This document shows positions 1-8,214 of a stretch of DNA of 29,622 nt, piece after piece. Both the position numbers and the translations under genes were made by a program. Source of the DNA: Azotobacter paspali (GTDB lineage Bacteria; Pseudomonadota; Gammaproteobacteria; Pseudomonadales; Pseudomonadaceae). Location of the stretch: assembly GCF_042434745.1 (NCBI RefSeq), contig NZ_JBHLSS010000024.1; one strand, given 5' to 3'. Within the stretch, counting starts at the first letter, position 1. Every line of letters begins with the position of its first letter. A model generated the notes under the pieces. That model was not told the origin of the DNA. It saw only the letters and a list, made by a program, of their open reading frames with translations, and made no database searches.

Positions 1-403
1 GGCCAGCAACCTGCCCGAGGCGCAGTGGAATGCCGCGCGGGTCGCAGCGATCTACAAGCGGCGCATGCAGGTCGAGGAAGGCTTTCGCGACCTGAAGAGC
101 CATCGGCTGGGGTTTGGCCTGGAGCTGCATCGAAGCCGCTGCCCGCGGCGCATCGAGATCCTGCTGCTGATTGCCGTGCTGGCCAGCTACGCACTGTACC
201 TGCTGGGCCTGCAGGCGCGAGAGGCGGGGCACGAGCGGCGATTCCAGAGCAACAGTCTCAAGTGCAAACGCGTGCTGTCGCTGTGGCGGTTGGGGCTGGA
301 GTATGCACGCACTCATGCGGGAGACACTTCCCGGGGTAGACTGCGGGAGCTGGAGCTGGCCCTGCGGCGGGAGGTCCACCGGCAAGCCCAGAAGCTCGGG
401 TGA
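1..403 (+). CDS. IS4-family transposase, 3' part (5' end outside window)
   Basis: This is the C-terminal part of a DDE transposase, read in frame from base 2 to a TGA at 401-403. The IS4 signature Y-x2-R-x3-E-x6-K is present: Tyr, Arg, Glu and Lys at that exact spacing in YKRRMQVEEGFRDLK, around bases 53-97. The Glu is the third catalytic acid of the family. The helical segment after it (IEILLLIAVLASYALYLLG) is typical of the IS4 C-terminus. The start and the first two catalytic Asp residues lie left of the window, so completeness cannot be judged. Family assignment is firm; the subgroup is not. Confidence 0.88.
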   Translation, partial: ASNLPEAQWNAARVAAIYKRRMQVEEGFRDLKSHRLGFGLELHRSRCPRRIEILLLIAVLASYALYLLGLQAREAGHERRFQSNSLKCKRVLSLWRLGLEYARTHAGDTSRGRLRELELALRREVHRQAQKLG

Positions 404-418
404 TTTTGTGGGGATCAC
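400..418. repeat. Short inverted repeat at the IS4 3' end
   Basis: GTGAT (400-404) and ATCAC (414-418) form an inverted repeat with a 9-base loop immediately after the transposase stop codon. It may belong to the right terminal inverted repeat of the insertion sequence. The left end is outside the window, so neither the terminal repeat nor a target-site duplication can be confirmed. Confidence 0.35.
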
Positions 419-557
419 TCAGGTCCGGAACGGTCGCCGATCGATAGTCTGTCTTCGGATGCTCGAAAGAGATCGAGCGGGAGGCCCAGCCCCGTGGCCG
501 GCTCCCGAAGAACCTGGGGGCGGACCCCGGAGGTAGATAGGGGCTCGCCGCCTGAGC

Positions 558-1688
558 TCAGGTCATATCCGCGTCGGGGAGTTCCCTGGCCTCGCCACCG
601 CTGAAGGTTAGTACGATGAACTCTCCCGGCGCGGCGCGCCGGCTGCCCAGGGCCTGCAGAGCCTGCGCCATATCGGCACGGCCGCTTTCCCAGCGCTCGG
701 TCAGTACGGGGCGGGAGAAGTCGAGCGCCCGCAATTCGGCATCGTGGAGCACCCTGGTATGGGCAAGCAGGAGCAGCGTGGTGGCACCGCCGAGTTTTTC
801 GCCCTCCGCCAGCGCCGGTGTCAGGGCCGGGTCGGTGCGCAGTTCGGCTGGCAGTCGCTCGCCGAGCAGGCGCAATTGGCGGCGCAACGCGTGGACTTGG
901 CGCAGGTTCTTCAACGCCTTCCACGTCTGGGAGGAAAGCAGCAGTTCGAGTTGCCGGTCGATGGCCTGTCCGACGGTATGCAGCCCGTCGTTTTCCCGGC
1001 ACAGCAGGTCCAGCGCGATGCACAAACGGTCCTCCGCGACATGCTCCTCCAGCGCGGCCTCGAGGGGTAGGTTCGAGGTCATGGCGCCGTCGACCAGCAG
1101 GCGACCATCGATCTCGACCGGTGGAAAGAAGGGCGGGAAGCCGCAGCTCGCCAACAAGTGGTCGACCCCGATCGGCCCCTCGGCCGTGTCGAAGCGCACC
1201 TCCTCGCCGCTGTGGGCGTCCACGGTGACGACGATCATCCGGGTTTCCCCGCTGTTTAGCCGGCCGAAGTCGACGACTTTCTTCAGGCGTTCACGCAAGG
1301 GACCAAGGTCATAGAGGCTGCTGTCCATGGGCATGCCCGGCAGCATCGACAGGGCGCCCGGAAAGCGCGGATGGTAGATGTTCGCGTTGCCGAGCAGAGC
1401 CGATGGCATGATGCGCGCTCGCCCGCTGTCGAAAGCCGTCGACCAGTAGGCCGGCCCGAGGAGCCAGGCCGCGGTGTCCTGCGCGACCATCGCCCAGAAA
1501 CGGCGCAGGCAGTCCATCTGCTTTTCCGGAGGATTGCCGGCAATGAGCGCGGCATTGATCGCGCCGGTGGAAACGGCGACAAACCGCGCAGGCTGCAAAC
1601 CCCGCTCATGCAGCGTTTCGTAGGCGCCGGCCTCGTAGGCGCCGAGCGCGTTTCCTCCGGACAGGATGAGCGTTGTCCGATCGTTCAT
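558..1688 (-). CDS. Patatin-like phospholipase family protein
   Basis: A 376-residue serine acyl-hydrolase of the patatin family, predicted cytoplasmic because no signal peptide is visible. The N-terminus carries the glycine-rich oxyanion loop GGNALGAYEAG (residues 11-21), in the GGxALGAYxAG form seen in bacterial patatins with a DUF3734-type C-terminal extension. The nucleophile elbow is AVSTG (Ser40); its first position is Ala, not the Gly of canonical GxSxG. The catalytic Asp is in LLVDGAMTSNLP. The ATG at 1688 has a good AAGGAGG ribosome site. It lies 66 bases downstream of the dehydrogenase gene on the same strand and is probably cotranscribed with it. In other bacteria such proteins accompany short-chain dehydrogenases in lipid or polyhydroxyalkanoate contexts; the substrate here is unknown. 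Confidence 0.85.
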   Translation of the reverse strand: MNDRTTLILSGGNALGAYEAGAYETLHERGLQPARFVAVSTGAINAALIAGNPPEKQMDCLRRFWAMVAQDTAAWLLGPAYWSTAFDSGRARIMPSALLGNANIYHPRFPGALSMLPGMPMDSSLYDLGPLRERLKKVVDFGRLNSGETRMIVVTVDAHSGEEVRFDTAEGPIGVDHLLASCGFPPFFPPVEIDGRLLVDGAMTSNLPLEAALEEHVAEDRLCIALDLLCRENDGLHTVGQAIDRQLELLLSSQTWKALKNLRQVHALRRQLRLLGERLPAELRTDPALTPALAEGEKLGGATTLLLLAHTRVLHDAELRALDFSRPVLTERWESGRADMAQALQALGSRRAAPGEFIVLTFSGGEARELPDADMT

Positions 1689-1754
1689 AGCGACCTCCTT
1701 GGCGCGATCTCTCCGGCCTCGGCCGGGGCATTCGGAACGAAAAGGCGATAGCGG

Positions 1755-2735
1755 TCATCCCGGGCGCCATGCCCGGCTCGGGATTCGCCAGAGCCGGATG
1801 CCGAGCGGAAGACCGATCGGGGCCAGGACCGGCAACGACGGCACGCCGCCGTTGTTGGCGCCCTCGCGCCAGCCGCCGTGGACGCTGTGCCCGTCGTACA
1901 TCGGCTCGAACAGGGTGCCGCTGGTTTGTGCGCCTGGCTCACCGGCGAGAAAACCGCGATGGAGCATCCGGGTGTTGAACCGCGTCATCAGCCCAGGGAC
2001 CGGGCGTTTCAGCAGGACGGTTGCGCGTCCGGCCCCGCCGACGACGGTTTCGGCATGCGGAGACCGTACCAGGTCCACGACCATGTGGGCGACCTTCTCC
2101 GGCCTGTGGACCGGCGGTGCGGCACGTACCCGGTACTGGCTGAAGTTGGCCATATGCTCGAAGCAGGGTGTATCGATGAGCGCGGGCAGGACAGTGCGGA
2201 CATGGATGCTCGGCTGGCCCGACACTTCCTGGCGCAGGGCCTCGAAGAGGCCTCGCACAGCGAATTTGCTGGTGGCGTAGGCGGTAGAGTCCGGTTTGGC
2301 GAGGCCCCCGACGATGGAGGCGTCGTCGATCGAAATGCCGTGGCCCTGGGTGCGAAATTGGCGTATCGCCGCCTTGGTGCCGTACATGTAGCCGAAGACG
2401 TTGGTTTCGATCACTCGGCGCCAGGCCTCGGAAGGAATATCCTCCAGCCGGCCGAATACGCCGACTCCTACGTTGTTGAACCACAGGTCGAAGCGGACGA
2501 TGGCCTGACGCGCCAGCTTTTCGACGTCCTCCTCGCGGCTCACGTCGGTGCCCAGGGCGAAGGCGCTGCCGCCCAGATCCCGGCACTGGCGCGCTACCTT
2601 TGCGAGCATCTCCGTGCGCCGGGCGGCGAGCAGGAGCCCGGCGCCGCGCTTGGCGAAGGCGTGGGCGGTGGCGCGGCCGATGCCGCTCGAGGCTGCGGTG
2701 AAGACGACGACCGTTCCAGTAGAGATCGGGTCCAT
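1755..2735 (-). CDS. Short-chain dehydrogenase/reductase (SDR family)
   Basis: A 326-residue NAD(P)-dependent oxidoreductase of the classical SDR type. Visible motifs are the nucleotide-binding loop TAASSGIG (residues 13-20; the first Gly of the usual TGxxxGIG is Ala), NNVG in place of NNAG, and the active site YATSK with the Tyr and Lys at the YxxxK spacing. About 80 residues past the Rossmann core are of the long type seen in SDRs paired with hydrolases. The ATG at 2735 is preceded by AGAGGA. The gene lies downstream of an IclR-type regulator and upstream of the patatin gene, all leftward, so one transcription unit is likely. The substrate cannot be inferred. Confidence 0.88.
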   Translation of the reverse strand: MDPISTGTVVVFTAASSGIGRATAHAFAKRGAGLLLAARRTEMLAKVARQCRDLGGSAFALGTDVSREEDVEKLARQAIVRFDLWFNNVGVGVFGRLEDIPSEAWRRVIETNVFGYMYGTKAAIRQFRTQGHGISIDDASIVGGLAKPDSTAYATSKFAVRGLFEALRQEVSGQPSIHVRTVLPALIDTPCFEHMANFSQYRVRAAPPVHRPEKVAHMVVDLVRSPHAETVVGGAGRATVLLKRPVPGLMTRFNTRMLHRGFLAGEPGAQTSGTLFEPMYDGHSVHGGWREGANNGGVPSLPVLAPIGLPLGIRLWRIPSRAWRPG

Positions 2736-2842
2736 AGCGTCCTCTATGGCTTGGGGGGTTGGAAGCCTTGCTTGCTGAGAGGGAACGATTGCTGCGGAAG
2801 TTCAAGGGCTGCTGACGGCCTGCCGGCCGCGAAGACCGGCTC

Positions 2843-3612
2843 TCAAAGGATTGGCCTGAGCAGACCTGGGCTGCGTACAGGGCGGGCAGGTGGCGCTCGT
2901 GCATCTCCTCCGGGCCCATCCGCGCGGCATGGGTGGTCAGCGTCAGGCTGGCCTTCATCTGTCCCTCGCGGTCGCGCAGCGGCACACCCAGCACGCGCAT
3001 GCCCACCTCGTACTCCTGGTCCACCAGTGCGTGGCCGAGTTCGCCGATCCGGGCCAGTTCGGCGCGAATCGCCTCTACCAAGGTCAAGGTATAGGGCGTC
3101 GGGGCGCACAGTTCGACCAGCGCGAAATAGGCGTCCTGCGCGCCGGGGGGCAGCATGGCCAGCCACAGCCGGCCGCTCACCGTGCAGCAGTACATCGGCA
3201 TCCGCGCGCAGGGACGGATCGATGGCGAGGCGATATGGCTGTAGCGGCTGCGCACGATGTGCACGATGTCGTCGCCGTCGCACATGCCCACCGAGACATG
3301 CTCCTGGGTGTTGCGCGCCACCTGCTCGACGATCGGCCGCAGCATGCGCGGTAGTTGCGCCAAATCCGCGTAGGCCTGGCCGATGCGCAGGGCCTTGGCG
3401 GTTAGCCAATAGTGGCGGCCGTCGGTTTCGGCGAAGCCGTCGTGGACCAGGGGCAGTAGGAAGCGCCGCACCGCACTCGGGGTCAGTCCGGAAAGGCTGG
3501 CCGCCTGCGGCACGCTGAGGCGCGGATGGCGTTCGGAGAACAGTTGCATCAGGGCTAAGCCCTTCTGCAGGCGGACAATCAGGTCGCGAGAATGGATGAC
3601 GAACTCTTTCAT
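2843..3612 (-). CDS. IclR-family transcriptional regulator (PcaR/PobR type), frameshifted near the C-terminus
   Basis: A DNA-binding regulator with an N-terminal winged helix (SVPQAASLSGLTPSAVRRFLLPLV and the wing GRHYWLT) followed by an effector-binding domain (QEHVSVGMCDGDDIVHIVRSRYSH ... GVPLRDREGQMKASL). It matches the PcaR/PobR subgroup that controls aromatic-acid catabolism. The ATG at 3612 is chosen because it starts the conserved MKEFVIHSRDLIVRLQKGL segment, although the ribosome site is weak. After LPALYAAQ (around 2863) the frame runs open to 1939 through the dehydrogenase gene. In the neighbouring frame a family-like ending, LLRPIL-stop, appears at 2843-2862. One missing base near 2860 explains this, so the product is frameshifted or the base call is wrong. 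Confidence 0.8.
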
Positions 3613-3665
3613 GGGCGGTGAGTCATTTGCCGATTTGTTGCGATTAGCAAGCGGAAAGGCAAACG

Positions 3666-3678
3666 GGAACGTTGTTCC
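3666..3678. promoter_or_regulatory. Candidate IclR-type operator (GGAAC-GTT-GTTCC)
   Basis: A 13-base perfect inverted repeat with 5-base arms lies 54 bases upstream of the regulator start and between it and the rightward FAD-dehydrogenase remnant. IclR-family proteins bind short palindromes in divergent promoter regions. Role is inferred from position only. Confidence 0.35.
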
Positions 3679-3714
3679 GGAAAATCCGTGGGCGCAGGAT
3701 CGGGCTACAACAAA

Positions 3715-4501
3715 TTCAAGAACTGGAGGCCCGTATGAGTCGCTGATCGTCGAGGACGGCGCGGTCAAGGGTGTGCTGATCGACTACCGGGGCCAGCGCC
3801 GGCGCGTGCTGGCGCGTAGCAGGGTGGTGCTGGCCTGCGGCGGTTTCGCCGCCGGCGCGCAGGCAGCCGACTTTCGGCCGAAGACCGACGTCCGGTACTG
3901 GAGCATGTCGCTGGAGAACAACGTCAGCGACGGCCCGCGCCTGGCCGCCAACTTTTTCTGGGTGCCGGTGCCGGTGCCGGTGTCGGTGTCGGTGTCGGTG
4001 CTGCGCAAGCTGGACGGCAGCCTGGAGCGCTTCCCGCACCTGGTCACCGACCGCGCCAAGCCGGGGGTGATCGCGGTCAACTGCGCCGGCCGGCGCTTCG
4101 TCAACGAGTCGAACTCCTACCACAGCTTCGTCGAGGCCATGTTCGCCGACGGTGGGGCCAACGCACTCTGCTGGCTGATCTGCAACAGCGAGGCGCTGAA
4201 CAGGTACGGCATGGGCCTGGCCCGGCCGAAGCCGGTGGACAACTCGGCGCTGATCGAGGCCGGCTACCTGCTGCGCGCCGACGACATCGACGGGCTAGCG
4301 CGAGCCATGGGCGCGGACCGGGCTGCCCTGCAACGGACGCTGGAACGCTACAACGCCGATGCCCGGCGGAATCTCGACCGGGAATTCGGCAAGGGCGGCA
4401 ACTCCTACAACCGCTACATGGGTGACCCGCTGCACCAGCCCAATCCCTGTATCGCGCCGCTGCGCAAAGCGATGGCAATGGAGGTGGAAGGTTCCGTCTA
4501 G
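3715..4501 (+). pseudogene. FAD-binding dehydrogenase fragment (3-ketosteroid/fumarate reductase-like flavoprotein), both ends missing
   Basis: The reading frame contains the middle of an FAD-dependent dehydrogenase: VLACGGFA (second FAD contact), HLVTDRAKPGVIAVNCAGRRFVNESNSYHSFVEAM, and the region up to NPCIAPLRK. The N-terminal GxGxxG dinucleotide-binding fold is absent. The frame ends in KAMAMEVEGSV-stop, where family members continue for about 80 residues with the second FAD-binding segment (GGHYPAGG type). Sequence before about 3715 in this frame does not resemble the family. It is therefore a remnant truncated at both ends, not a working enzyme. An expanded hexanucleotide repeat lies inside it. 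The adjacent regulator may once have controlled the intact gene. Confidence 0.75.
3961..4000 (+). repeat. Hexanucleotide tandem repeat (GGTGCC x3, GGTGTC x3, partial unit)
   Basis: Six full 6-base units plus GGTG encode the run VPVPVPVSVSVSV. Related flavoproteins have a single short W-x-P-V-S-V-L segment here, so the array looks like an expansion of one GGTGCC-GGTGTC pair by replication slippage. Frame is kept because the unit is six bases. Confidence 0.85.
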
Positions 4502-4596
4502 AATGGCCGTTCTTTGCAACGAGACGGGCTGACGATCATATGCGAGACATTCTCTCCTCTTTCCATTGCGAGTCCGCCGCAGCCGGGGGCGAACAG

Positions 4597-5196
4597 GTGG
4601 AAAGTGTCCGTAATGCGATCCCGGCGATCCTGCTCTTCGGGCTGTTCGCACTGTTGTCGGCCTGCACGCGTATTCCCGTGCTGCCGGCGGAGACGGCAAG
4701 CCTGCCCGAACGGGTCGAGCTGACCGGCGTGCCTTTCTATCCGCAGAGCGATTACCAGGGTGGGCCGGCGGCGCTGACGAGCATGCTCAACCAGCGCGGC
4801 CTGGAGACTTCGCCGGGATTGCTCAGGGCTCAGCTGCAGCATCTGGATCGCGAGGACGCCATGGCGACGGAGCTGGAGGCCGCTGCCCGTCGCCTCGGGA
4901 TGCAGGTCTTTCCCCTGGCGCCGCGACTGGAGAGCGTGCTGGTCGAGGTGGCGGCCGGCAACCCGGTGCTGGTGCTGCAGCATCCGGGCCTGAGCTGGCG
5001 GGGGCCGAGCCGGCAATTCGCCGTGGTGATAGGGTTCGACCGGCGCGAGCAGCAGCTCGTCCTGCGCTCGGGAACCACGCGCCGCCTGATCGCCAGTTTC
5101 GCCGACTTCGACCGTGGCTGGGCGAAGGGCGGGCGCTGGGCCGTATTGACGCTACCCGCCGACCGGCTGCCGGCGACGGCGCATGGGCATCCCTGA
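4597..5196 (+). CDS. C39-like peptidase family lipoprotein (PA2778-like), catalytic residues lost
   Basis: A predicted lipoprotein: a hydrophobic signal (AIPAILLFGLFALLSAC) ends in a lipobox LSAC with the Cys at residue 23. The mature part resembles the bacteriocin-processing C39 cysteine-peptidase fold (VPFYPQSDYQGGPAALTSMLNQRG and RQFAVVIGFD). In active relatives the first motif has Cys where Gly55 stands here (YQCGPAAL), and the second has His where Gln140 stands. The dyad is thus gone and the protein is probably not a peptidase. The GTG at 4597 is preferred because the upstream ATG at 4540 would place 42 residues before the lipobox. It is shorter than PA2778-type proteins, which I recall as carrying C-terminal TPRs. 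It converges on the oxidase gene, with 11 bases between. Confidence 0.72.
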   Translation: MESVRNAIPAILLFGLFALLSACTRIPVLPAETASLPERVELTGVPFYPQSDYQGGPAALTSMLNQRGLETSPGLLRAQLQHLDREDAMATELEAAARRLGMQVFPLAPRLESVLVEVAAGNPVLVLQHPGLSWRGPSRQFAVVIGFDRREQQLVLRSGTTRRLIASFADFDRGWAKGGRWAVLTLPADRLPATAHGHP

Positions 5197-5207
5197 TCCG
5201 CAGCCGA

Positions 5208-6491
5208 TCAGACGCCCAACTGGTCCCGGAGGTTGTAGTACCAGGCGCCCAGGGCGGTGAACGGCACGCGCAGCAGCCGGCCGCCAGGGAAAGGGTAATG
5301 CGGCAGCGCGGCGAAGGCGTCGAAGCGTTCGGCCTGGCCGCGCAGGGCCTCGGCGAGCAGTTTGCCGGCCAGATGGGTATAGGTGACGCCGTGGCCACTG
5401 CAGCCCTGGGAGTAATAGACGTTGTCGCCGATCCGTCCGACTTGGGGCAGCCTGGAGAGGGTGAGCAGGAAATTGCCGCTCCAGGCGTAGTCGATCTTCA
5501 CTTGCCGCAATTGCGGAAAGGTCCTGAGCATCTTCGGTCGGATGATGGCAATGATGTCTTGGGGATCGCGGGCACCGTAGATGACGCCACCGCCGTAGAT
5601 GAGTCGTCGTTCGGCCGAGAGCCGATAGTAGTCCAGCAGGTAATTGCAGTCCTCGACGCAGTAGTCCTGTGGCAGCAGGCTGGCTGCCAGCGTCTCGTCC
5701 AGGGGTTCCGTGGCGATCACCTGGGTGCCGCAGGGCATCGATTTGGCCGCCAGTTCCGGAACCAAGTCGTTCAGGTAGGCATTGCCGGCCAATATGACGA
5801 ATTTCGCCCTGACCCTTCCCGCGGGAGTGTGTACCAGTGGTTCGGCGCCGTATTCGATGCGCACGGCAGGCGATTGCTCATAGATGGCGCCGCCGAGGGC
5901 TTCCACCGCAGCGGCTTCGCCGAGGGCCAGGTTGAGCGGATGGATGTGCCCGCCGCTCCTGTCCAGCATGCCACCCACATAGCGCTGGCTGCCCACTACC
6001 GCGCGAATGTCCCGTTCGTCCAGCGGCTCCAACTGGTCATGGCCGTAGCGCTCCCAGAGTTTCTTCTGTGCTTGCAGATGGGCCATTTGCCGACTGGTGA
6101 AGGCGGCGAATACGCCACCGTCCTTCAGATCGCACGGGATGTTATAGCGGGCGACGAGCGCACGCAGGATACGTCCGCCCTCGAAGGCCATGTCGCCGAC
6201 CAGCCGGGCCTGCTCGGTGGGCAGGTTGCGCTCGATCACGTCGATGTCGCGGCTGTAGCTGTTGACGATCTGCCCACCGTTGCGTCCCGAAGCGCCGAAG
6301 CCGACCTTGGCCGCCTCCAGCAGAACAACGCGAAAGCCGCTCTCCAGTAGGAACAATGCGCTGGACAATCCGGTATAGCCCGCACCGACGACGCAGACGT
6401 CGGTTTCGACCTCCCCGAAGAGCCGCGGACGCTGCGGGGCGGGGGTGGCCGTGGCGGCGTAATAGGAAAGGGGGTAATCGGTATGCGCCAT
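5208..6491 (-). CDS. puuB: FAD-dependent oxidoreductase, gamma-glutamylputrescine oxidase-like (DAO family)
   Basis: A 427-residue flavoenzyme of the D-amino-acid-oxidase superfamily. The N-terminal dinucleotide-binding motif is VCVVGAGYTGLSSALFL (residues 32-48), followed by LLEAAKVGFGASGRNGGQ, in which the SGRNGGQ segment is characteristic of PuuB/OrdL-type oxidases. The C-terminus has the FAD-contacting GCSGHGVTYTHLAGKLLAE. Known members oxidise gamma-glutamylated polyamines in putrescine or spermidine catabolism. In P. aeruginosa a close counterpart (PauB3, PA2776) lies near PA2778, and the neighbour here is PA2778-like, which supports orthology. The ATG at 6491 follows GGGAG. No other pau/puu gene is nearby, so the exact polyamine is not known. 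Confidence 0.85.
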   Translation of the reverse strand: MAHTDYPLSYYAATATPAPQRPRLFGEVETDVCVVGAGYTGLSSALFLLESGFRVVLLEAAKVGFGASGRNGGQIVNSYSRDIDVIERNLPTEQARLVGDMAFEGGRILRALVARYNIPCDLKDGGVFAAFTSRQMAHLQAQKKLWERYGHDQLEPLDERDIRAVVGSQRYVGGMLDRSGGHIHPLNLALGEAAAVEALGGAIYEQSPAVRIEYGAEPLVHTPAGRVRAKFVILAGNAYLNDLVPELAAKSMPCGTQVIATEPLDETLAASLLPQDYCVEDCNYLLDYYRLSAERRLIYGGGVIYGARDPQDIIAIIRPKMLRTFPQLRQVKIDYAWSGNFLLTLSRLPQVGRIGDNVYYSQGCSGHGVTYTHLAGKLLAEALRGQAERFDAFAALPHYPFPGGRLLRVPFTALGAWYYNLRDQLGV

Positions 6492-6621
6492 CTTGCTGCT
6501 CCCTAATCCGATGTTCGATATCGACCCGATGCTACCGAAGCGGTCTTGCTCAGGCTAGCGCGTCGGAATCCTGGCATGGCGGGGAAAAATCCTTTTTTTC
6601 AGTCGGTTACCGAAAAAAGTG

Positions 6622-6649
6622 TTGACAGGGAAGAGCGAGTCCGTAAAAT
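6622..6649 (+). promoter_or_regulatory. Sigma-70 promoter for tRNA-Val
   Basis: A perfect -35 TTGACA (6622-6627), a 16-base spacer and -10 TAAAAT (6644-6649) lie 14 bases before the mature tRNA 5' end. The distance fits a short 5' leader removed by RNase P. Confidence 0.8.
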
Positions 6650-6663
6650 GCGCGGCCATCGAC

Positions 6664-6740
6664 AGGCACATAGCTCAGTTGGTTAGAGCACCACCTTGAC
6701 ATGGTGGGGGTCGTTGGTTCGAGTCCAATTGTGCCTACCA
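6664..6740 (+). tRNA. tRNA-Val (anticodon GAC)
   Basis: A 77-base tRNA with the acceptor stem AGGCACA/TGTGCCT, a D-arm TAGCTCAGTTGGTTAGAGC, the anticodon stem CCACC/GGTGG around loop TTGACAT (anticodon GAC at 6698-6700), the T-arm with GGTTCGAGTCC, and an encoded CCA end. In Pseudomonas a tRNA-Val gene is found upstream of thrS. It has its own promoter and a strong terminator. Confidence 0.96.
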
Positions 6741-6768
6741 AACAAAACCCGCATTGCGCGGGGCTTAG

Positions 6769-6800
6769 AAGGCGATCCGAAAGGGTCGCCTTTTTGTTTT
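6769..6800 (+). terminator. Rho-independent terminator after tRNA-Val
   Basis: GGCGATCC (6771-6778) pairs with GGGTCGCC (6783-6790) around a GAAA tetraloop, followed by TTTTTGTTTT. Confidence 0.9.
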
Positions 6801-7180
6801 TCCAGATATTTTCCAGCGTTTCCCGGACTTTGTCGGCCATGGCGTCAAATCTGCCTGGACACGCCGGTGAATGACTCCCTCTTTGTCGTGGCTTATCGGT
6901 GGTCATTTCTTCCACCGTGCGCTTTTTTCATTCTCGTCAATGGTTGTGGTGGATACGCTCCCGTGTTCCGAATCGGTGCGGGTTCTAGCTGGTGGCGAGG
7001 CGCAGCAATTCTTCGCCCTTGGTGCGACCTCCGGTTTGTCCTGGCTGCTCGGGATGCCTATGGCATTCGCGAGCTGTCATTTCGCCGGTTTTATTTCCCG
7101 TCCATCGTACATTTCGATTTGTGTGCTGGTTCCCTGAAAGCGGAGAGCTTCGTTGATAAGCTGAAAAGTCCTCTCCTAAT
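6801..7180. other. Gene-free spacer
   Basis: About 380 bases between the tRNA-Val terminator and a small hypothetical gene. Frames are open for short stretches on both strands, but none has a ribosome site or recognisable product. I see no repeat or RNA structure here. Confidence 0.5.
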
Positions 7181-7201
7181 ATGGCAATCAGGGGGTTCCA
7201 A

Positions 7202-7459
7202 ATGTTGCTTACGGGAGTCGTAGTGGGGAACCACCGGACTATGCCGCGCTATGCCATCCAGACCGAGGAGGGATATGTGATTGTCGATGTGGAAAGCGGT
7301 GATCTGGCTTTTCAGCATGTGGTCATCGGCGAGCGGAGCGCTATCGAAGAATACGGACATGCGACCATGCTCAATCACTCGACCGGCGAAACCGTCAAGG
7401 TATTCGTCGAGGCGGTAAAGGCCACCAGGGAGTTCGCCATACGGTTGCTGCGCGAGTGA
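7202..7459 (+). CDS. Small hypothetical protein (85 aa)
   Basis: An 85-residue soluble protein with no family I recognise. The composition is that of a real protein: MPRYAIQTEEGYVIVDVESGDLAFQHVVIGERSAI reads as a beta-rich core, followed by an amphipathic C-terminal helix (VKVFVEAVKATREFAIRLL). The ATG at 7202 is preferred over the one at 7181 because GGGGG lies 6-10 bases before it. It stands alone between tRNA-Val and the repeat region. The function is unknown. It is the only convincing reading frame between 6800 and 9280. Confidence 0.6.
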   Translation: MLLTGVVVGNHRTMPRYAIQTEEGYVIVDVESGDLAFQHVVIGERSAIEEYGHATMLNHSTGETVKVFVEAVKATREFAIRLLRE

Positions 7460-7638
7460 GTCCTGCTGTCAGGTTCGGGCTGTGCCGAGTCGACCGGGCG
7501 TTGCTCGCATCACCTTGGCGGCTGGTTTGCAGCCATCGAGTCTTCGTTCGATACCGTGCTTCCGCAAGGCACTTGTCGCTGCGAGCCAATTTGCGAAGCG
7601 GCTATGAAGGCTTACGGCCGGCATGGGGAAAGGGGTGT

Positions 7639-7821
7639 GGCCGGTTACGCCGGCCAGGCGGGCACTCTGTCGCCATTGGCGTGCCTGCCAACAAGGAGCA
7701 GGAGCGGATGTCCCTTGGCTTGCGGATTACTCGAACCGACTGCGCGCTTTGCCGGGGCCGTTAAACCCGGCGGGCCACCCTTAGCAATGGCCAGCTGACA
7801 CTGACGGCATGCCGATCCGCC
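7639..7821 (+). repeat. Diverged ~180-bp repeat, copy A
   Basis: First of three colinear copies. It contains GGCCGGTTACGC (7639), GTGCCTGCCAAC (7681), the core CTTGCGGATTACTCGAACC (7719-7737) and ATGCCGATCCGCC (7809-7821). No open frame is conserved among the copies. Confidence 0.7.
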
Positions 7822-7982
7822 GACGGTATTCAAAGAATAGCCTCTTAGTACGGAACGCCCAGGCTGGCGCCAGCTTTCTTGTTTGCCGGATCGAATGATC
7901 CGCAGGAATTCGGCTCTGCGCGAAATCGTCGGTCCGCTCGGCAGAACGCTCTTTGGGAGAAGGAGGAGGTGCTGGAGGATGC

Positions 7983-8163
7983 GGCCGGTTACGCTAGCCA
8001 GTCGGGCACTCCGCCGCTGCTGGTGTGCCTGCCAACTGGGTAGGCGAATCAGCCTCGGCTTGCAGATTACTCGAACCAATTGCGCGTCTTGCCGGAGCCA
8101 GGAGCTCCTGCGTGGCTACTATCTTGAGTATGCCGACTGGCGCCGCTGGTATGCCGATCTGCC
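7983..8163 (+). repeat. Diverged ~180-bp repeat, copy B
   Basis: Shares with copy A the segments GGCCGGTTACGC (7983), GTGCCTGCCAAC (8025), the core with one change (8059-8077) and ATGCCGATCTGCC (8151-8163), in the same order and at nearly the same spacing (78 versus 74 bases and 92 versus 94 bases). Confidence 0.7.
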
Positions 8164-8214
8164 CACGGATGTTGCAAATCTTGCCGGTGCCCGTCATCGC
8201 AGATGAGTGGGGTA

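Noticed and set aside
1939..3768. 609-codon open frame on the minus strand
   Set aside because: Only residues 53 to about 302 resemble a protein (the IclR-type regulator). The rest is the wrong frame of the dehydrogenase gene.
3961..4000. Possible CRISPR-like array
   Set aside because: Units are 6 bases with no spacers; a simple tandem repeat. No CRISPR array was found anywhere in the window.
5298..6350. 350-codon open frame on the plus strand
   Set aside because: Antisense to the puuB-like gene; GC-rich shadow frame with no family resemblance or ribosome site.
7645..8079. 144-aa minus-strand frame in the repeat region
   Set aside because: The frame crosses two repeat copies without conserved protein sequence, and no ribosome site is seen.
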